Part shown: piece by piece, positions 59,599 to 64,000 of the stretch
Layout of the letters: each line of letters starts with the position of its first letter
Position numbering within the stretch: position 1 is the first letter of the stretch
Assembly (NCBI RefSeq): GCF_007992175.1
Contig: NZ_BJZT01000013.1
Span: forward strand, 124,001-188,000
Direction of reading: 5' to 3'
DNA: 64,000 bases
Source of the DNA: Methylobacterium haplocladii
Lineage (GTDB): Bacteria; Pseudomonadota; Alphaproteobacteria; Rhizobiales; Beijerinckiaceae
The notes under the pieces: generated by a model
Seen by the model: only the letters and a program-made list of their open reading frames with translations
Told to the model about the DNA's origin: nothing
The model's database searches: none
Position numbers and translations under genes: made by a program

Positions 59599-60008
59599 CG
59601 ACGAGGCGCCTCGGAAACCCTCGGGCTGATTGCAGCCACAGGGCGCACGGACGCAGCAGACAGGTTCGAGTCCCAAATCACCGACGCCGGCCCTGTCGAA
59701 CCGGCCGAGCGTGACAAGCCTTCGCCGGAGCGAGGACGTGTTCCTCCTCCGAAAGCCGAACGATGCGCGAACTCCGCTGCTCGGCCCAAGCCGATTGGCC
59801 GGGTCGCGCGATCCGGTTCCGCGCCGCTACCGAAAGCCTCGTCGTCCCAGCGGCCGCAGGAGGTGCATGGCGAGACGTCCGCTCCCGGGCATCGCGTCTC
59901 GGGACGGGAACGACGGGGTCGGTTGCGGAAGGTCCGGTTTCGGTCGCCGCGCTGAAGCCTGCTCCCCACCCCGAGCCGAAGTCTCTGGATGGCTGACGAA
60001 TGGATGCT
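59599..60008. other. Gene-free stretch after motB
   Basis: A frame stays open for 118 codons in phase with motB after its TGA (to 59955), giving a Pro/Arg/Ser-rich translation. Its third-position GC is lower than in real genes, so I treat it as chance or decayed DNA. No RNA gene seen. Confidence 0.4.
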
Positions 60009-60137
60009 TCAGGGAAGCGCCGACGGCTGTCGGTGTGGCAGGCATGGATCGCAGGCAGCCGGTCGAGCGAGCCCAATAGTCAATGACGTCACGATCCGCA
60101 TGCCCATCACACCGGATCGTAAGACAAATTTCCGCAT
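60009..60137 (-). CDS. Possible leaderless 42-residue ORF
   Basis: ATG 60137 lies about 9 bases from the -10 hexamer of the strong promoter at 60139-60174. The frame begins MRKFVLRSGVMGMRIVTSLT and contains CDPC. It has no ribosome site, as expected for a leaderless message. N-terminal M-x-x-x-V-L-R is shared with the HTH protein at 17735-18187, but the rest is not. Confidence 0.35.
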   Translation of the reverse strand: MRKFVLRSGVMGMRIVTSLTIGLARPAACDPCLPHRQPSALP

Positions 60138-60138
60138 T

Positions 60139-60174
60139 TATAGGAATAATAGCAAACAACCGTCACGCCGTCAA
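60139..60174 (-). promoter_or_regulatory. Sigma-70-type promoter, twin of the one at 18187-18222
   Basis: Minus strand: TTGACG (60174-60169), 17-base spacer, TATTAT (60151-60146), then TCCTATA. The 12-mer ATTATTCCTATA and spacing equal those at 18187-18222. Confidence 0.65.
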
Positions 60175-60236
60175 CCGTCTCGCGACGGCTGGCGTGCGCG
60201 AGCCGGAGCGGAACCGTTCGGGGCAGTCCGGTCCGT

Positions 60237-60270
60237 GGGACGGCCTGGGACGGGCGGGACGTCCGTCCCG
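60237..60270. promoter_or_regulatory. GGGAC-repeat element, copy 2
   Basis: 34 bp matching 18314-18347 at 28 positions, with the same three direct GGGAC units and terminal GTCCC. It lies 62 bp upstream of the promoter at 60139-60174, just past the matB stop. Confidence 0.6.
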
Positions 60271-60293
60271 ATCGTCCGGTATGCCGAACGGCG

Positions 60294-61826
60294 TCACGAC
60301 CGGCTGGAACCGCCGTACAACGCCCCATGCGTCTCCCGCAAAACGTTCTTCTGCACCTTGCCCATGGCGTTGCGCGGCAGGTCGTCGGCGAAGAGCACGC
60401 GCTTGGGCTGCTTGAACCGGGCGAGACGGCCTTCGAGGGCCTTGAGGATCGCGGCCTCGTCCCGCGCCTCCGGGCGGGCGACGACGATCGCGGTGACGCC
60501 CTCGCCGAAATCCGCATGGGGCAGGCCGATGACCGCCGACTCGACGACACCGGGGAGCGCGTCGATCTCGGTCTCGATTTCCTTCGGGTAGACGTTGTAG
60601 CCGCCGGTGATGATCAGGTCCTTGCCGCGCCCGACGATGTGGACGTAGCCGCGGGCATCGACCTTGCCGAGATCGCCGGTGACGAAGAAGCCGTCTTCCC
60701 TGAACTCGGCCGCCGTCTTCTCGGGCATGCGCCAGTAGCCCTTGAAGACGTTCGGGCCCTTCACCTCGATCATGCCGACCGCGCCGTCGGGCAGGGCCGC
60801 GCCGGTCTCGGGATCGACGACGCGGAGCGCCACGTCGGGCAGGGGGAAGCCCACGGTGCCGGCGATGCGCTCGCCGTCATAGGGGTTCGAGGTGTTCATG
60901 TTGGTCTCGGTCATGCCGTAGCGCTCGAGGATCGCGTGGCCCGTGCGCGCGGACCAGTCGCGATGCGTCTCGGCGAGCAGCGGCGCCGAGCCCGACACGA
61001 ACAGACGCATGTGGGCGGTCGCCTCCCGCGTCAGGCCGGGCTCCTTCAGCAGCCGCGTGTAGAAGGTCGGCACCCCCATCATCGCGGTGGCCCGCGGCAT
61101 CACCGAGAGGATCTGCCCCGCGTCGAGCCGCGGCAGCCAGAGCATCGTCGCACCGGCGACAAGCGCGACATTGGTCGCCACGAAGAGGCCGTGGGTGTGG
61201 AACACCGGCAGGGCGTGGATCAGCACATCGTCGGCGGTGAAGCGCCAGGTCTCGGCGAGCGTCAGCGCGTTCGAGGCGAGGTTGGCGTGGCTCAGCATGG
61301 CGCCCTTGGAGCGCCCCGTCGTGCCGGAGGTGTAGAGGATCGCGGCGAGGTCGTCGGCCTCGCGCGCCACGTCGGCGAAGTCGGCCGCGGCCGCATCGGC
61401 CGCCTCGCTCAGGCTGCCGCGGCCGTCGGCGCCGAGCGTCAGCAATTTCGCGACACCGGCCTCGCGCGTGACCGGTCCGAGGGCCTCGGCGCGGCTCGGC
61501 TCGCAGACGAAGACCGCCGGCTCGGCATCGCCGAGGAAATAGGCGATCTCCCGCTCGGTATAGGCCGTGTTCAGCGGCAGGAAGACCGCCCCGGCCCGCA
61601 CGGCGCCGAGAAAAAGAAACACCACCTCCGGGCTCTTCTCGCCCTGTACCGCGACACGGTCGCCGGGCTTCACGCCCTGGGCGACCAACGCCGAGGCATA
61701 GGCGCCCGAGCGCGCGATGAGGTCGGCATAGCTGTAGCGGGTGCCGTCCGGCGTCTCGATGACGGGTTTTGCAGCCGGCTCCGGCGGCAGATGCGCCCGC
61801 ACGAGGTCGAAGAGATGGTTGGCCAT
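60294..61826 (-). CDS. matB: Malonyl-CoA synthetase (MatB)
   Basis: 510 residues; ATP-dependent joining of malonate (or methylmalonate) to CoA. Sequence closely follows the Rhodopseudomonas MatB pattern: ILYTSGTTGRSKGAMLSH (P-loop), RYGMTETNMNTSNPYDGERI, GPNVFKGYWRMPEKT, and the C-terminal catalytic Lys in LPRNAMGKVQKNVLRET. Cytoplasmic. The decarboxylase and transporter genes that often go with matB are not in this window. Confidence 0.93.
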   Translation of the reverse strand: MANHLFDLVRAHLPPEPAAKPVIETPDGTRYSYADLIARSGAYASALVAQGVKPGDRVAVQGEKSPEVVFLFLGAVRAGAVFLPLNTAYTEREIAYFLGDAEPAVFVCEPSRAEALGPVTREAGVAKLLTLGADGRGSLSEAADAAAADFADVAREADDLAAILYTSGTTGRSKGAMLSHANLASNALTLAETWRFTADDVLIHALPVFHTHGLFVATNVALVAGATMLWLPRLDAGQILSVMPRATAMMGVPTFYTRLLKEPGLTREATAHMRLFVSGSAPLLAETHRDWSARTGHAILERYGMTETNMNTSNPYDGERIAGTVGFPLPDVALRVVDPETGAALPDGAVGMIEVKGPNVFKGYWRMPEKTAAEFREDGFFVTGDLGKVDARGYVHIVGRGKDLIITGGYNVYPKEIETEIDALPGVVESAVIGLPHADFGEGVTAIVVARPEARDEAAILKALEGRLARFKQPKRVLFADDLPRNAMGKVQKNVLRETHGALYGGSSRS

Positions 61827-61902
61827 GGGCGTGTCGTCGGCGTGTCAGGTCCCGCCGACCGGCTTGGCGCGGTTCTGCGCCGCGTTCAAGCCTTGGAGAA
61901 CC

Positions 61903-62346
61903 TCAGCCGGGCGGGATGCGGCCGACCGAGCAGAGCGTGCGCAGCGACGACGAGCCCGGATCGGCATAGCAGCTCGCCGACCAGCCGCTCTGCTGGATGA
62001 AGGACTTGCGCCGCTCGCGGAGCGCCGTCTCGTAGGCCCGCACCAGGGCGGCCTCGACGGTGGCGGGCGGTACGCCGATCGCGAGCCCGCCGGCGATCGA
62101 CAGGTCGCGATAATAGGCGGCCGAAGGGCTCGGCTCCGAGGAGGCGACCTGAACGATCGGCTCGGCGCGGCAGGTGACGTCGATCTTGAGCCCGCTCGCG
62201 GCCTTCACGTCGACGCTGGGGCCGACCCGCTTTCCGACCTTCTTGGCACCCGTCGCCTGGGCGATCTGTCCCACGAGGGTATCGCATTCGTCGGCCCGCG
62301 CGGCGGTCGACAGGAGCAGGAGGCAGGCGAGGGCAGTGCGGATCAT
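61903..62346 (-). CDS. Periplasmic hypothetical protein
   Basis: 147 residues with a signal peptide ([20 protein letters not shown]). Cysteines at 21, 59, 125 and 142 of the precursor could form two disulfides. No family recognised. 76 bp downstream of the matB start on the same strand. Confidence 0.75.
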   Translation of the reverse strand: MIRTALACLLLLSTAARADECDTLVGQIAQATGAKKVGKRVGPSVDVKAASGLKIDVTCRAEPIVQVASSEPSPSAAYYRDLSIAGGLAIGVPPATVEAALVRAYETALRERRKSFIQQSGWSASCYADPGSSSLRTLCSVGRIPPG

Positions 62347-62480
62347 GGGCGCACTCTTTACGCAGGGCCGGGCCGAAGTCGAGGCCGTTTCACGGCCCGA
62401 TCCGGCGCTGCGATGCAGGCTTGACCCGGACGCGAGCGGGGCCGCAGGTGCGGACCCATCCTGGAGAGGGAGTCGATGTC

Positions 62481-63272
62481 ATGATCGAGCGCGTGGTTGC
62501 AGCCCTGGCGCTGATACTCTCGGCGGCATCGCCCGCTCTCGCTCAGCAGCCCCCGGCACCGGCGCCCCAGGCCCAGCCGGACGCGGCCTCATCGAAGTCC
62601 CGCGCGCGCCGGCCGCAGCAGCCCGCGCAGCCGATCATGGTCTACGACGCCCGGATCGAAGCGGGGGACCTGCGCATCTCCGGCAGCGTGCGCAAGGGCG
62701 GCCTCGTCGTCATCCTCGACGACGAGATCTCGGTGGCCGCCGACAGCCGCGGCCGCTTCGTGTTCAAGCTGCCCTACCGCCCCCGCACCTGCGTCGCCGC
62801 GCTGAAGGCCGGGGAGGACGAGCGCGAGGCGGTGATCGCCAATTGCGCGCCCGAGGGCGAGGCTGGCCCCAAGGGCGAGCCGGGGCCGACCGGTCCGCAG
62901 GGCGTGGCCGGTGTTCAGGGGCCGCCCGGTCCGCAGGGCGTCGAGGGAGCGCCCGGGGTGGCCGGTGCGCCGGGCGCGAGAGGTGAAGCTGGGGCGAAGG
63001 GCGATCTCGGACCGAAGGGTGACGCCGGTTCCAGCGGTGAGGCAGGCGCGCAGGGTCCGACCGGACCCGCGGCGGCGTCCCTTCGTGCCCTCCGGTCCGG
63101 CACGTGTCCCGACACAGGCTGCGAGCTCGCCTGCGACAGCGGTGAGGTGCTAGTTTCCGCCTACTGCTTCGGCAGCGCCACCCCGACCTACCGTGCCAGT
63201 GCGGGCGGCACGGCGACGGCCGCCTGTCCGGCGGGCGGCGAGGGCATGGCGGCCTTCTGCACCAGGCCATGA
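62481..63272 (+). CDS. Secreted collagen-like protein
   Basis: 263 residues. Signal peptide ([16 protein letters not shown]), a Pro/Gln linker, a beta-rich domain (~50-120, [20 protein letters not shown], resembling a carboxypeptidase-regulatory or Cna-like fold), 24 perfect Gly-X-Y triplets (residues 126-197, DNA 62856-63071), and a C-terminal domain with six cysteines. Gly-X-Y repeats form trimeric triple helices, here with bacterial Lys/Glu/Asp pairs ([17 protein letters not shown]). ATG 62481 follows GGAG and removes an Arg-rich extension. Confidence 0.85.
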   Translation: MIERVVAALALILSAASPALAQQPPAPAPQAQPDAASSKSRARRPQQPAQPIMVYDARIEAGDLRISGSVRKGGLVVILDDEISVAADSRGRFVFKLPYRPRTCVAALKAGEDEREAVIANCAPEGEAGPKGEPGPTGPQGVAGVQGPPGPQGVEGAPGVAGAPGARGEAGAKGDLGPKGDAGSSGEAGAQGPTGPAAASLRALRSGTCPDTGCELACDSGEVLVSAYCFGSATPTYRASAGGTATAACPAGGEGMAAFCTRP

Positions 63273-63279
63273 CGGCGGC

Positions 63280-64000
63280 TCAGCCGCCGGTCTCGCGCAG
63301 CCAGTCGATCATGCCGGCGGCGGCGGCGCGTCCGCCGGCGAAGGCTGCCTGCAGCAGGTAGCCGCCGGTCGGGGCCTCCCAGTCGAGCATCTCGCCGGCG
63401 ACGAAGGTGCCGGGATGCGCCTGCAGCATGAAGCGCCCATCGAGCCCGGCGAAGGAGACGCCGCCGGCGGTCGAGATGGCCCTGGCGATCGGGCGCGGCT
63501 CCAAGAGCCGCAGGGGCGCAGCCTTGATCATTTGCGCGATTGCGTCGGGCGCGTCCGGCAGGTTCAGGCCATGCGCCTCGCGCAGAAGCCCGGCCGCGAC
63601 GGGACTGAGCCCAGCGGCCTTGCGCAGCCGCGTCGCCAGCGAAGCGCCGGGTTTCGGATCGCCGAGACGCCGGGCCAGTGTCTCGACGTCGAGGTCGGGG
63701 CGCAGGTCGAGAACGATTGTGGCCCCGTCGCCGGCGTGGATCGCCTCGCGGATGTGGCGCGAGAGCGCGTAGACCGCGCCGCCCTCGATGCCCTCGATCG
63801 TTATCACCGCCTCGCCGCGCACCGCCCGGTCGCCGAGCCTGAGGCCGATGCGCTTGACCGGCTCACCGGCGAACCGACCCGAAAAGTGCTCGGACCAAGC
63901 TACCGAGAAACCGACATTCGCGGGCCGCAGCGGCTCGACCGCCACGCCACGGCCTTCGAGCAGCGGAACCCAGGCCCCGTCCGAGCCGAGCCGCGGCCAA
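63280..64000 (-). CDS. TIGR03862 / BaiN-like FAD flavoprotein (N-terminus off the right edge)
   Basis: Open to the window end; about 240 residues seen. ARLGSDGAWVPLLEGRGVAV, KRIGLRLGDRAVRGEAVITI, GIEGGAVYALSRHIRE and the C-terminal GGVSFAGLDGRFMLQAHPGT and FVAGEMLDWEAPTGGYLLQA are HI0933/BaiN-family signatures. The FAD-binding GxGxxG lies beyond the edge. Stop convergent with the collagen-like gene, with a 7-bp gap. Confidence 0.88.
   Translation of the reverse strand, partial: WPRLGSDGAWVPLLEGRGVAVEPLRPANVGFSVAWSEHFSGRFAGEPVKRIGLRLGDRAVRGEAVITIEGIEGGAVYALSRHIREAIHAGDGATIVLDLRPDLDVETLARRLGDPKPGASLATRLRKAAGLSPVAAGLLREAHGLNLPDAPDAIAQMIKAAPLRLLEPRPIARAISTAGGVSFAGLDGRFMLQAHPGTFVAGEMLDWEAPTGGYLLQAAFAGGRAAAAGMIDWLRETGG

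Noticed and set aside
59650..59690. tRNA-like GGTTCGAGTCC
   Set aside because: The flanking bases cannot form a T-stem and there is no acceptor or D-arm.
59599..59955. In-frame extension after the motB stop (possible motC/fliK remnant)
   Set aside because: Long chance frames are common at this GC content; third-position GC is low and no motif is present.

Overview
The window is high-GC chromosomal DNA from an alphaproteobacterium, most likely Methylobacterium or Methylorubrum (Rhizobiales). Evidence for this is the XRE regulator-metK-trmB cluster, a DivL-type pseudokinase next to a TsaE-AmgK fusion, a SahR methionine-cycle cluster, a MatB-type malonyl-CoA synthetase, and a tRNA-Arg(CCT) gene split by a group I intron. 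Genus assignment is inference from gene content; there is no rRNA here. Almost all of it reads as core genome. One AT-rich patch (about 15.2-17.4 kb) is clearly foreign.

Layout. 0-14.7 kb: a secreted alpha/beta hydrolase (cut by the left edge), a DHA2 drug exporter, an SDR oxidoreductase, a SWIB protein, small DUF proteins, two PRC-barrel proteins, a YgiQ radical-SAM protein, a lipoprotein, an MFS transporter, an ABC exporter, a DUF4926/DUF6883-like pair and a Tat-type L,D-transpeptidase. 14.7-18.6 kb: accessory DNA with a 90-bp palindromic repeat, the decayed end of an ABC ATPase, an AIPR-family (abortive-infection) gene with a frameshifted upstream partner, and a small HTH gene with a leaderless-looking promoter. 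18.6-24.2 kb: trmB, metK, an XRE regulator, the intron-split tRNA, an SNase-like protein and an M48 lipoprotein protease. 24.4-31.8 kb: two glycosyltransferases, an HWE-type sensor kinase, a membrane protein, Fe superoxide dismutase and MurJ.

31.8-48.5 kb is one long run of minus-strand genes: ahcY, divL, tsaE-amgK, a VOC protein, murU-like and addB, preceded by sahR-metF-metH. Together with metK this gives nearly the whole activated-methyl cycle: MetK makes SAM, AhcY clears SAH, MetF supplies methyl-THF and MetH regenerates methionine. Matching palindromes lie before ahcY and on the sahR start codon, so the SAH-sensing repressor SahR probably controls both. AmgK and MurU form the anomeric MurNAc recycling route, which fits with the amidase and MurJ nearby.

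48.5-64 kb: a cell-wall amidase, an aminotransferase, a ROK kinase, DctA, a second L,D-transpeptidase, a CYTH-like protein, MsrB, a BrkB-family protein, MotA and MotB, MatB, a periplasmic protein, a collagen-like secreted protein and a flavoprotein cut by the right edge.

The most unusual observations are: (1) two loci 42 kb apart that share a 34-bp GGGAC-repeat element and an almost identical leaderless promoter; (2) the AIPR island with a one-base frameshift in its upstream partner, next to an ABC-gene remnant; (3) a trmB gene with no ATG/GTG/TTG start, with a palindromic repeat where the start should be; (4) the group I intron in tRNA-Arg(CCT); (5) the SahR operator that covers its own gene's start codon.
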